Assembly (NCBI RefSeq): GCF_005848555.1
Contig: NZ_CP040518.1
Coordinates: 124,001-188,000, forward strand
DNA: 64,000 bases
Direction: 5' to 3'
Origin: Blautia sp. SC05B48
GTDB taxonomy: Bacteria > Bacillota > Clostridia > Lachnospirales > Lachnospiraceae
Positions 1 to 7,980 of the stretch are shown one piece after another (the first letter of the stretch is position 1; the number at the start of each line of letters is the position of its first letter). The translations under genes and the position numbers were made by a program. Below the pieces are notes generated by a model, which worked only from the letters and a program-made list of their open reading frames with translations, ran no database searches and was not told the origin of the DNA.

Positions 1-745
1 CAAACTGTACGTCTGCCACAGACAGAACTTTAATATTGTTCAATCCTGTAAAAATACTTTCTTTTGAAATGCGCATACACCCGGTCAGTACCGCAAATTT
101 CAGACTGTCATTTGTTTTCAGGGCATACTCAAACATATTTCGGATGAATATGACCATCTGATCATAATAGCCTCGCTCAAAAGCTTTTGCCAATGGCACA
201 TCGTACTCATCGATCAGCAGAATCACTTTGCATCCATGATGTTTTTCAAGAAGCTCAGACATAATTTTCAGGCTGCTGCATAAAAGATCCTCTCCCATAT
301 CTGCCTGCAGCAGAGAAGCAAACACTTTCTTTTCATAAGCGGTCAGACGTTCGCTTTCCAGAAGGTACTGAAAACGCCTCGCTTCACTCTGAATCACCTG
401 CACCGCCATTGCACATGCCTTCTCGTAAGATTCCCCATTTATTCCTTTCAACGAAATTGACACTACCGGAAACTTTCCCATGTACTTCTCACAAATTTCC
501 GTTTCCCCTGAGATTGCAAGTTTTTTAAATATTTCCTTATCTCCACCCGGTTCAAAGAAATATTTCAGCATACTCATATTCAAAGATTTTCCAAATCTGC
601 GCGGGCGCGTAAAAAGATTTACTTTTGACCACTGCATCAGTAAATCCCTGATCAGATTCGTCTTATCCACATAATAAAACTCCTCTTTCTGCAGCTCTTC
701 AAAATTTTCAATTCCTATAGGCAGCTTCTTTTTTTTCATTGTCAT
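1..745 (-). CDS. AAA-ATPase-like protein, N-terminal part (runs off the window)
   Basis: The reading frame opens with ATG at 745, nine bases after AGGAG, and stays open to base 1, so the C-terminus lies outside the window. The visible 248 residues match the AAA-ATPase_like family: a short N-terminal segment (LPIGIENF), a P-loop variant RPRRFGKS at about residues 47-54, and a hydrophobic Walker B VILLIDEYD at about 174-182. In this family the C-terminus is normally a PD-(D/E)XK nuclease-like domain, which cannot be seen here. It lies 45 bp after the HepT-like gene on the same strand, so the two are probably co-transcribed. These proteins are common in gut Firmicutes and Bacteroidetes; their cellular role is not established. 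Confidence 0.85.
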   Translation of the reverse strand, partial: MTMKKKKLPIGIENFEELQKEEFYYVDKTNLIRDLLMQWSKVNLFTRPRRFGKSLNMSMLKYFFEPGGDKEIFKKLAISGETEICEKYMGKFPVVSISLKGINGESYEKACAMAVQVIQSEARRFQYLLESERLTAYEKKVFASLLQADMGEDLLCSSLKIMSELLEKHHGCKVILLIDEYDVPLAKAFERGYYDQMVIFIRNMFEYALKTNDSLKFAVLTGCMRISKESIFTGLNNIKVLSVADVQF

Positions 746-790
746 ATGATCACGCTCCTGTTTGTCCTGTATCTTTCAGGATCACTGCTT

Positions 791-1201
791 TTACGTCCAG
801 TCGCTCTCTGCTTCTGCCAGCTTCTCCTTCAATGTTTTCTCAAGAGCCACAAATGCCGGAATGAAGCTGTCACGGATGAGAAGGATCATCTCATCTACTT
901 CCTGCTCATTATATATATGGACAGATGTGTTACGCTTTTTCAGCATGAGCAGCCACACTGCTGAATCGTTTACGAAGCCCAGCTTATAGCCAAGCTGCAG
1001 GATTTCTCTCGGTGAACCGGTGTCTGCTTCTTCTGCCCCGTGGAGCCGCAGGATCTCCTGAAGTGCTTTCCAGGCAAGGAAAAACGTCTGGTCAAACAGT
1101 CTCATCACACCCATTCTGTAAATATCATCGTAATCTGTCAGTCTGAAATCTGCATTTTTCAGTATCCTAAGGCGGGCAGAAAAATTATCAAGCTGTTTCA
1201 T
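791..1201 (-). CDS. HepT/HI0074-like nucleotidyltransferase-associated protein
   Basis: A 136-residue all-helical protein resembling the HI0074 'nucleotidyltransferase substrate-binding' family, related to HepT toxins. It carries R90-x4-H95-x-Y97, the RX4HXY motif that forms the ribonuclease site in HepT/HEPN proteins. Family members are normally paired with a small MNT nucleotidyltransferase that acts as antitoxin; no such gene is next to it on either side here, where the neighbours are parC upstream and an AAA-ATPase-like gene downstream. GGAG lies nine bases before the ATG at 1201. Either this is a member that has lost its partner or the partner is different. I infer the family from motif and length; enzymatic activity is not demonstrated. 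Confidence 0.75.
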   Translation of the reverse strand: MKQLDNFSARLRILKNADFRLTDYDDIYRMGVMRLFDQTFFLAWKALQEILRLHGAEEADTGSPREILQLGYKLGFVNDSAVWLLMLKKRNTSVHIYNEQEVDEMILLIRDSFIPAFVALEKTLKEKLAEAESDWT

Positions 1202-1228
1202 AAATCATCACTCCATATAAGCAAAACG

Positions 1229-1377
1229 CACCCGGATGCTGCTATAATTCCGGGTGTGCTCATATTTCTCAATATATCTGCTAAACCAAAGAATTATTGG
1301 TGGGTGTGCCCTTTCCCACATTTCTTTTGACCGCGAGGGTGTGTAGCAGCACAATCTCTACTTCAATAATTCTTTGG
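1229..1377 (-). ncRNA. structured leader RNA upstream of the HepT-like operon
   Basis: Read on the minus strand, the transcript from the promoter at 1402-1430 would contain a perfect 14-bp stem (1364-1377 with 1286-1299, arm CAATAATTCTTTGG on the plus strand). This stem closes a loop of 64 bases that can form further hairpins, for example GTGGG/CCCAC at 1300-1304 with 1315-1319. It is followed by a second perfect 8-bp hairpin at 1249-1256 with 1229-1236 (CACCCGGA/TCCGGGTG) and a weak U-tract (CGTTTTGC). I do not recognise it as a known riboswitch or sRNA class. It could be a leader with an attenuator or an independent small RNA. Confidence 0.5.
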
Positions 1378-1401
1378 GTAAAGCCTTTATTGTCTATGCT
1401 A

Positions 1402-1430
1402 AGTATAACCTAATTATTCTTTTTTGTAAA
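1402..1430 (-). promoter_or_regulatory. sigma-A promoter of the HepT-like/AAA operon
   Basis: On the minus strand TTTACA (1430-1425), 17-bp spacer, TATACT (1407-1402). It places the start of transcription near 1395, about 195 bases before the HepT-like start codon, so the structured leader at 1229-1377 is inside the transcript. Confidence 0.7.
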
Positions 1431-1496
1431 GGCAATCTGCATCTGTTATCCTTCCGGAGCATATCAAAAATTATTTAACATCCGTATAAGCTTACA

Positions 1497-3743
1497 TCAG
1501 ATCCTCGGCTTCACGCCCTTCGTATCTCTCTTGGCCAGCTTCACTTTATTCAGTACATACGGCTTATCATGATACTCAATGGCATATTCCTGGCGGCTTT
1601 CCAGGAGATAGGCGTGGTGGATACGGTCTTCGCCGGTAAGCTTCATGCCTCGGACACCCAGGGCGTTTTTCTTGGTGACGGAGATCTCGGTTTTCAGGAT
1701 ACGGAGGAAGTAACCTTTCTCAGACTGGAACACAACCTGATCCATCTCGTCGGCTGCTCCTACGAATACAAGGCGGTCATCCTCCGCAAGCTTGGTGGAA
1801 ACAATGGTACGCTTGGAAGCACGGAACTCTTCTCCTTTTACCAGCTTGCACATGCCGTTCTCTGTAACAAAGAGTACCGTGGAGGCTACTACCTGACTCA
1901 GCGGTGCCACATAGAGGATCTGCTCGGAAGTACTGTCATAATTACCCAGATTATCTGCCGGAACACCTTTATCACGGAAACGCACCAGCGGAATATCCTC
2001 TGCCTTCACTGTGTGGAGCTTGCCGGTATCTGTAAAGATACAGATCTTGTCCGTATTCATGCAGGTAAAGACATAACGGCTCTCTGCATGGGCGGCTTCT
2101 TTATTACGCTCGTAGGCATTCTTGTCAATGAGACGCATATATCCGAAACGATCCATCAGGAAGCAGACTTCGGTCTCTTCCATCTTCTTCTCCTCATAGA
2201 CAGCTTCCTCTGCATTTTCAATGGAAGTCTTACGCTTACTGCCGTATTCCTTCTTAATCTGATCCAGTTCACCCATGATCACTGCTGCCATGGAGTCATA
2301 ATTATTCAGGATATCCTCATAAGCAGCAATGTTCTTCATGGTTTCCTCATGCTCCCTCATCAGAGCATCGATCTCCAGTCCGATCAGCTTGTAAAGACGC
2401 ATGTCCAGGATAGCTGTGGCCTGTTTCTCTGTGAATTTCAGGGATCTTGCCGCTTTTTCGGATGTCTTGGTCTTGAATTTAATCCCTTCTGTGATACCAT
2501 CGGTCAGACATTTCTTTACCTGGTCGCGACTCTTGCTGCCACGGAGGATCTCAATGATCAGGTCAATGACATCACAGGCTTTGATAAGGCCTTCCTGAAC
2601 CTCCCTTTTCTCCTGTTCCTTGGCAAGAAGGGTTGTATATTTTCTGGAATTTACTTCAAATACAAAGTCCACATGGTGAGCAATGATCTGCTTCAGTCCC
2701 AGTGTCTCCGGTCTTCCGTCTGCAACTGCCAGCATATTGACACCAAAGGTATCCTCCAGTCGGGTCTTCTTATAGAGCATGTTGGTAAGGTTCTCAACAT
2801 CTGCGTCGCGCTTCAGTTCCAGAACGATACGGATTCCTTCTTTGGAGGACTGATTGGAAATATCCACGATATCTGTGGTCTTCTTGGTTTCTACCAGAGT
2901 TGCGATATCGTTTAAGAATTTTCCGATGTTGGCACCGATCATGGTATATGGGATCTCTGTGATCACCAGCTGCTGACGGCCGCCTTTTAATTTCTCCACT
3001 TCCACACGTCCACGGATACGGAGCTTGCCGGTTCCGGACTCGTAGATCTTTACAAGATCGTCCTTGTTTACCACGATGCCGCCGGTAGGAAAATCCGGTC
3101 CCTTGAGATAGCGCATCAGTCCTCTGGTGCTGATGTCGTTGTTCTTCATATATGCCTTCACCGCATCTACCACTTCACCCAGGTTGTGCGGCGGGATGCT
3201 GGTTGCCATACCAACGGCGATTCCGTCGGCTCCGTTTACAAGAAGGTTGGGAATACGCACCGGAAGTACTACCGGCTCCTTCTCTGTTTCATCAAAGTTC
3301 GGCATAAAGTCCACAACGTTCTTATCAAGATCTTCCAGAAAAACCTCCTGGGTCAGTTTCTCCAGGCGGGCCTCTGTGTATCGCATGGCTGCAGCTCCGT
3401 CGCCTTCAATAGAACCAAAATTTCCATGTCCGTCCACCAGTGTACGACCCTTTTTAAATTCCTGCGCCATGACTACAAGCGCATCATAAATGGAGCTATC
3501 ACCGTGGGGATGATATTTACCCATGGTATCTCCTACAATACGGGCACATTTACGGTACGGGCGGTCGTAGCGGATGCCCAGCTCATACATATCGTAAAGG
3601 GTACGGCGCTGTACCGGCTTCAGTCCGTCACGTACATCCGGCAGCGCTCTGGAAATGATAACGCTCATGGCGTAATCGATATATGATTTCTGCATGATCT
3701 CCGCATAGTCAGTGCGGATGATATTGTCCTGTTTCGTATTCAT
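1497..3743 (-). CDS. parC: DNA topoisomerase IV subunit A (ParC)
   Basis: A type IIA topoisomerase breakage-reunion subunit of 748 residues. The catalytic tyrosine is Y122 in [10 protein letters not shown] and the winged-helix region has the usual [11 protein letters not shown] segment; S83 and D87, the positions altered in quinolone resistance, carry the susceptible residues. The C-terminal beta-pinwheel is present but lacks a canonical GyrA box (QRRGGKG), and the gene follows parE rather than lying near dnaA-recF. I therefore prefer ParC, which decatenates replicated chromosomes, over GyrA. Start ATG at 3743 has GGGAG nine bases upstream. The 120-bp gap to parE holds a repeat copy. The DNA-gyrase/topo IV assignment is the uncertain part; the enzyme family is not. 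Confidence 0.85.
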   Translation of the reverse strand: MNTKQDNIIRTDYAEIMQKSYIDYAMSVIISRALPDVRDGLKPVQRRTLYDMYELGIRYDRPYRKCARIVGDTMGKYHPHGDSSIYDALVVMAQEFKKGRTLVDGHGNFGSIEGDGAAAMRYTEARLEKLTQEVFLEDLDKNVVDFMPNFDETEKEPVVLPVRIPNLLVNGADGIAVGMATSIPPHNLGEVVDAVKAYMKNNDISTRGLMRYLKGPDFPTGGIVVNKDDLVKIYESGTGKLRIRGRVEVEKLKGGRQQLVITEIPYTMIGANIGKFLNDIATLVETKKTTDIVDISNQSSKEGIRIVLELKRDADVENLTNMLYKKTRLEDTFGVNMLAVADGRPETLGLKQIIAHHVDFVFEVNSRKYTTLLAKEQEKREVQEGLIKACDVIDLIIEILRGSKSRDQVKKCLTDGITEGIKFKTKTSEKAARSLKFTEKQATAILDMRLYKLIGLEIDALMREHEETMKNIAAYEDILNNYDSMAAVIMGELDQIKKEYGSKRKTSIENAEEAVYEEKKMEETEVCFLMDRFGYMRLIDKNAYERNKEAAHAESRYVFTCMNTDKICIFTDTGKLHTVKAEDIPLVRFRDKGVPADNLGNYDSTSEQILYVAPLSQVVASTVLFVTENGMCKLVKGEEFRASKRTIVSTKLAEDDRLVFVGAADEMDQVVFQSEKGYFLRILKTEISVTKKNALGVRGMKLTGEDRIHHAYLLESRQEYAIEYHDKPYVLNKVKLAKRDTKGVKPRI

Positions 3744-3770
3744 TGTTCAATTCTCCCAATCTAATTCCGG

Positions 3771-3845
3771 GTTACAATTCTCGGTTTTTCTGTGACCTTC
3801 GCTCACAAAAACCACCTCGCAGAATATTCCCTATGAACAGTAACA
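3771..3845. repeat. truncated copy of a palindromic intergenic repeat (copy A)
   Basis: Bases 3780-3844 align without gaps to 51226-51290, 58 of 65 positions identical by hand count, and end in the same GAACAGTAAC. The left part of the element is missing apart from GTTAC at 3771-3775. The core can fold into TGTGA...TCACA flanked by T- and A-runs. It sits between parE and parC. Confidence 0.8.
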
Positions 3846-3863
3846 AATCCTGCTCATTATCTA

Positions 3864-5789
3864 TCAGATATCCAGTTCCGCATCTGTCGCGTGCTCATAA
3901 ATGAATGCCTTACGCGGCGGAACATCGCTTCCCATCAGGATCTCTGTCACATCGGAGGCCATGCGGGCATCTTCGATCTCCACACGCTTCATCATTCTTG
4001 TCTCAGGGTTCAGGGTAGTCTCCCAGAGCTGCTGGGCGTCCATCTCACCGAGACCTTTGTATCTCTGGAGTGTGAAGCTTCCTGGTTTATGACTCTTACG
4101 GTATTTCTCAAGGGCCTTATCATCGTAGAGATATTCCTCCTGTCCCTTCTTCGGCATTACCTTATAAAGAGGTGGCATGGCAATATACACATGTCCCTCA
4201 TAGATAAGCTCCGGCATAAAACGGTAAAACAAAGTCAGAAGCAGAGTAGAGATATGAGCACCATCCACATCCGCATCGGCCATGATCACGATCTTGTCAT
4301 AGCGAAGCTTCGTGATATCAAAATCATTTCCGTAGCCCTCGGAAAAACCGCAGCCAAAGGCATTGATCATAGTCTTGATCTCTGCGTTGGCCAGCACCTT
4401 GTCGATGGTAGCCTTCTCTACGTTGAGGATCTTACCGCGGATTGGAAGGATTGCCTGATAGTTACGGTCTCTGGCTGTCTTGGCCGAACCGCCGGCGGAA
4501 TCTCCCTCTACGATAAAGATCTCACACTGTGACGGATCCTTCTTCTCACAGTTGGCCAGCTTGCCGTTGGAATCAAAAGAATATTTCTGTTTGGTAAGAA
4601 GGTTTGTTTTGGCACGCTCCTCGGTCTTACGGATCTTGGCCGCTTTTTCCGCACAGGAAAGGACGGTCTTCAGTATTTCCAGATTTCGGTCAAAAAACAG
4701 TACCAGCTGTTCTCCTGCCACCTTGCCGGTGGCTCTGGATGCGTCCTGGTTGTCCAGCTTGGTCTTGGTCTGTCCCTCAAATCGGGGTGCCGGATGCTTG
4801 ATGGAGACTACAGCAGTCATTCCGTTTCGGATATCTGCACCTGTAAAATTGGGGTCTTTATCCTTCAGTACACCGATTTCACGTGCGTAGGTGTTCATTA
4901 CCGTTGTAAAGGTAGTCTTAAATCCGGTCAGATGAGTTCCTCCCTCTGCATTGTAGATATTATTGCAGAATCCCAGAACATTCTCACGGAACTCATTGGT
5001 AAACTGAAAAGCAACTTCCACCTGGATCCCGTCTGCCTCTCCTTTAAAATAAACCGGATCATGGAGAGGCTGTGCATTCTTGTTAAGGTCACGGATAAAG
5101 CCTACGATTCCCTCCGGTTCATGATACTCGATATCCTCAGGAGTATCCCCTCTTCGATCCTCAAAATGGATGGTAAGCTCCGGATTCAGATAGGCAGTCT
5201 CATGGAGACGGCTCTTTACATCCGCTGCTCCGAATCTTGTTTTCTCAAAAATCTCCGGATCCGGAAGGAAATTCACACAAGTTCCAGTACCTCTGGTCTT
5301 CCCTAATTTGGGGAGAAGTCCTGCTTCCAGTTCAATGGTAGGGATTCCTCTCTCATAGTGGTCATGATGTATATAACCATCACGGCTGATCTTAATATCC
5401 AGATACGTAGATAATGCGTTCACTACGGAAGAACCTACACCATGAAGTCCGCCGCTTGTCTTATATGCGGAATTGTCAAACTTACCGCCTGCATGAAGAG
5501 TTGTAAAAACAAGACGCTCCGCAGATATTCCCTTGGCATGCATATCCACCGGGATCCCTCGTCCATTATCTTCTACTGTACAGGAACCGTCCTTCTCAAG
5601 AACTACATGGATACGGCTGCAGTACCCTGCAAGGTGCTCATCCACCGCATTGTCTACGATCTCATATATCAGATGGTTCAGTCCCTTTCTGGATACGCTT
5701 CCGATATACATACCGGGGCGCTTTCGCACGGCCTCGAGGCCCTCCAGGACAGAGATACTGCCCGCATCATAAGTGTCTTTTTTTGCCAT
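3864..5789 (-). CDS. parE: DNA topoisomerase IV subunit B (ParE)
   Basis: ATPase subunit of a type IIA topoisomerase, 641 residues. The N-terminal GHKL ATPase has EIVDNAVDEHLAG (Mg-binding Asn at about 47) and VEDNGRGIP; the transducer and TOPRIM domain follow, with EGDSAGGSA and the metal-binding DADVDGAHI. The size fits ParE or short GyrB. It is followed by parC on the same strand and preceded by a promoter with a LexA-like box; parEC is also an SOS-controlled pair in Bacillus subtilis, which supports the topo IV reading. The start ATG at 5789 has AAAGGA nine bases upstream. It works with ParC as a heterotetramer to unlink chromosomes. Confidence 0.85.
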   Translation of the reverse strand: MAKKDTYDAGSISVLEGLEAVRKRPGMYIGSVSRKGLNHLIYEIVDNAVDEHLAGYCSRIHVVLEKDGSCTVEDNGRGIPVDMHAKGISAERLVFTTLHAGGKFDNSAYKTSGGLHGVGSSVVNALSTYLDIKISRDGYIHHDHYERGIPTIELEAGLLPKLGKTRGTGTCVNFLPDPEIFEKTRFGAADVKSRLHETAYLNPELTIHFEDRRGDTPEDIEYHEPEGIVGFIRDLNKNAQPLHDPVYFKGEADGIQVEVAFQFTNEFRENVLGFCNNIYNAEGGTHLTGFKTTFTTVMNTYAREIGVLKDKDPNFTGADIRNGMTAVVSIKHPAPRFEGQTKTKLDNQDASRATGKVAGEQLVLFFDRNLEILKTVLSCAEKAAKIRKTEERAKTNLLTKQKYSFDSNGKLANCEKKDPSQCEIFIVEGDSAGGSAKTARDRNYQAILPIRGKILNVEKATIDKVLANAEIKTMINAFGCGFSEGYGNDFDITKLRYDKIVIMADADVDGAHISTLLLTLFYRFMPELIYEGHVYIAMPPLYKVMPKKGQEEYLYDDKALEKYRKSHKPGSFTLQRYKGLGEMDAQQLWETTLNPETRMMKRVEIEDARMASDVTEILMGSDVPPRKAFIYEHATDAELDI

Positions 5790-5815
5790 TCCACTGATTC
5801 CTTTCTTTTTATATT

Positions 5816-5859
5816 CGAACGTTTGTTTGTATTATACTCAAAATATATGTACTTGTAAA
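5816..5859 (-). promoter_or_regulatory. parE promoter with LexA-like box
   Basis: Minus strand: TTTACA (5859-5854), 17-bp spacer, TATAAT (5836-5831). Directly downstream, at 5816-5829, lies CGAACGTTTGTTTG, which contains GAAC-N4-GTTT, close to the Gram-positive LexA operator (CGAAC-N4-GTTYC). It covers the transcription start, a position suited to repression. Confidence 0.65.
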
Positions 5860-6018
5860 GTCCACATGATCATCTTTTCTCTGCAATTTTTCCAAAAGAT
5901 ACTCGTGGCAGTTCAAGGAACCGGTCTTCCGAAAAATCGCTTTCTTCAGCCGCCACAGCCTATCTATTCTATCAAAAGTATCTGTAAACTTCAAGCAATT
6001 TGTGTCTGTCAGAATACA

Positions 6019-6064
6019 ACAGGCGGAAAACCCTGCTTTTTATGGAAGCATGTTTTCCGCCTGT
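6019..6064. terminator. intrinsic terminator after the EAL gene
   Basis: Perfect 13-bp inverted repeat (6019-6031 with 6052-6064, arms ACAGGCGGAAAAC/GTTTTCCGCCTGT) with a 20-base loop just past the end of the EAL gene. The U-tract is weak on both strands. Confidence 0.6.
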
Positions 6065-6075
6065 TTCTGATCATT

Positions 6076-7980
6076 TCAGGAAATTTTTTCCAGAAGCTTC
6101 TCCTCGCACAGGGGCCTGGAAAAATAATATCCCTGTATCATATCCACGCCCCATTTTTCCAGAAGTTTTACCTCCTTTTCGGTCTCAGCACCTTCTGCGA
6201 TCACCTTATATCCCATATGCTGCAGGATCATGACAATGCTGCGATAAAAAGTAGCCGTCTGAGGATCGCTGCTGATCCCGGACAGAAGAGAACGGTCCAT
6301 TTTTACCGCTGAAAACGGAATGCGAAGAACTGCGTTCAGATTTGCATAACCGGAACCGAAATCATCCAGGCACATGTGGATCCCCACTTCTGCAAAATCA
6401 TCAATGGCTGTGCAGAAGCTTTCGCTGTATTCGGTTGCCACGTTTTCCGTGATCTCAAACTGAAAATATCCCGGATCTAATCCATACTCCTGTATGATCC
6501 CGATAAGCACGTGGCTGTATCCGGGTTTCATCAGTTCGGAAGGAGAAAGATTGAATTTCACATTCCGGATCTTCTTCATGATATATTCATGTTCTTTTAT
6601 AAAACGGCAGACCTTGTGAAGCTGAAGACATCCCACTGCAGAGATCATTCCCTGTTTTTCCGCGATCCCGATAAACACATCCGGCGGAATCATTCCCAGA
6701 ACAGGATGTTTCAGCCGGCTCAGTGCCTCCAGAGTAATAAAATCCTTGTTTTTTATGGAATATACCGGCTGATAATATACCTCGAACAGATCCTCTTTCA
6801 CCGCTTTCTGAAGAAAATGCTCCACTTCCTGCTCATAGCGGAAGCCCTCCAGGATCTTGCTGTCCGACTGGATCAGGACCGTATCCTGCCGGTTCTGTAT
6901 CAGAGATATCATATATTCGATATAAGAAAGAATACTATCCTCTTTTTCCAGTTTTTCCGCATTCATGATCCCGCAGATCGCGGCATGGAACGACACCTTT
7001 TCGTTTTCGATAAAAAACGGCTTTTTCAGAAATTCTTCTATTCCGTCTCTGGCTTTTTCATAATCTGTCAGCGAGTCCAGCACTGCCAGAAAGCAATTGC
7101 CTGTGATACGAAAGATCTGCACCGAATCCGTGATCTCCCGGAACCCCTTCGCCGCCCGGATCAGCAGCTGATCTCCCACTCTGGTCCCGTAGATCCTGTT
7201 GATCTGCTTCATATTGCAGGCATCCACAGCAAGCAGATGAAAGCTTTCTTTTCGATAGAGCTTTTCTCCGATCCATTTGTCAAAATACTGTTTGTCAAAT
7301 AAACCTGTCATACTGTCCGTATATTCACCCGGATTGTTCATGGTAAGATAGATCAGCCAAAGTCCTACAGAAAGCCCGAAACCGGTAAGCAGTATTCTTT
7401 CCGTGGCAATCTGGAGAAACAGGCAGGCTGCTTCGATAAACCAAAATCTCCATATGGTGCGCCGTGTTTCTTTTTTTGCTGTTTTTCCATAACGGAACAT
7501 AAATGCAACGATCACCAGCATAAAAAAGAATACATATCCATAGATCAGAAAATGAAAACTTCCCCGGATAAATCTACCTTCCTGGTTAAAATAAAAAAGC
7601 CATCCCGTCCGTAAGTTTGCTGTAACTGCCAGCAGCATTGCAGCCGGCAGGACCACCCAGCAGGTTTTCAGCCATTTATATTTCTCCTTTTGTCTTCCGG
7701 TGACGATCCGAATGTAGCAGAAAAGCCCGTAAGTAAGTATGACATCACAGAAATAATAGAGAGTCAGGACCAGCGCTGAACCTCTGCAGCCTTCACTGCT
7801 GCCGCCTCCTGCGATTACCGCACTCAGCATATCCAACACCACGTAAACGCCGCTGAAAACCAGAAAACATACAAAATTCCTGTTTTCCGCATTGTTCAGT
7901 CTTTTATGAGAAAAATAATGTATTGCGATCATCGTCACCAGAACAAGGGATGTAATCTGAAAACAGTTAATATACTCCAT
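6076..7980 (-). CDS. membrane protein with degenerate GGDEF and active-looking EAL domain (c-di-GMP phosphodiesterase)
   Basis: 634 residues. About six hydrophobic segments occupy the first 215 residues. A GGDEF-type fold follows (DSMTGLFDKQYF), but the signature is TGNCF instead of GGDEF, so cyclase activity is unlikely. The EAL domain from about 385 to 630 keeps the catalytic set: LEALSR, the Asn in FNLSPSEL, the Glu in EITENV, DDFGSGY, the Lys in VKMDRS, the Glu in IAEGAE and the QGY motif. It should hydrolyse c-di-GMP. Its start codon lies inside the end of the upstream diguanylate cyclase gene (14-base overlap; AGGGGG before the ATG), so the two enzymes are translationally coupled. Confidence 0.9.
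   Translation of the reverse strand: MEYINCFQITSLVLVTMIAIHYFSHKRLNNAENRNFVCFLVFSGVYVVLDMLSAVIAGGGSSEGCRGSALVLTLYYFCDVILTYGLFCYIRIVTGRQKEKYKWLKTCWVVLPAAMLLAVTANLRTGWLFYFNQEGRFIRGSFHFLIYGYVFFFMLVIVAFMFRYGKTAKKETRRTIWRFWFIEAACLFLQIATERILLTGFGLSVGLWLIYLTMNNPGEYTDSMTGLFDKQYFDKWIGEKLYRKESFHLLAVDACNMKQINRIYGTRVGDQLLIRAAKGFREITDSVQIFRITGNCFLAVLDSLTDYEKARDGIEEFLKKPFFIENEKVSFHAAICGIMNAEKLEKEDSILSYIEYMISLIQNRQDTVLIQSDSKILEGFRYEQEVEHFLQKAVKEDLFEVYYQPVYSIKNKDFITLEALSRLKHPVLGMIPPDVFIGIAEKQGMISAVGCLQLHKVCRFIKEHEYIMKKIRNVKFNLSPSELMKPGYSHVLIGIIQEYGLDPGYFQFEITENVATEYSESFCTAIDDFAEVGIHMCLDDFGSGYANLNAVLRIPFSAVKMDRSLLSGISSDPQTATFYRSIVMILQHMGYKVIAEGAETEKEVKLLEKWGVDMIQGYYFSRPLCEEKLLEKIS

Noticed and set aside
1569-2915. 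Long plus-strand open frame inside parC
   Set aside because: Antisense shadow of a highly conserved gene; no ribosome site, no known domain, and composition set by parC codons.
1497-5789. Naming the topoisomerase pair gyrB-gyrA
   Set aside because: No GyrA box is seen, the pair is not next to dnaA/recF, and the LexA-like box fits parEC; the family itself is certain but the subtype is inferred.
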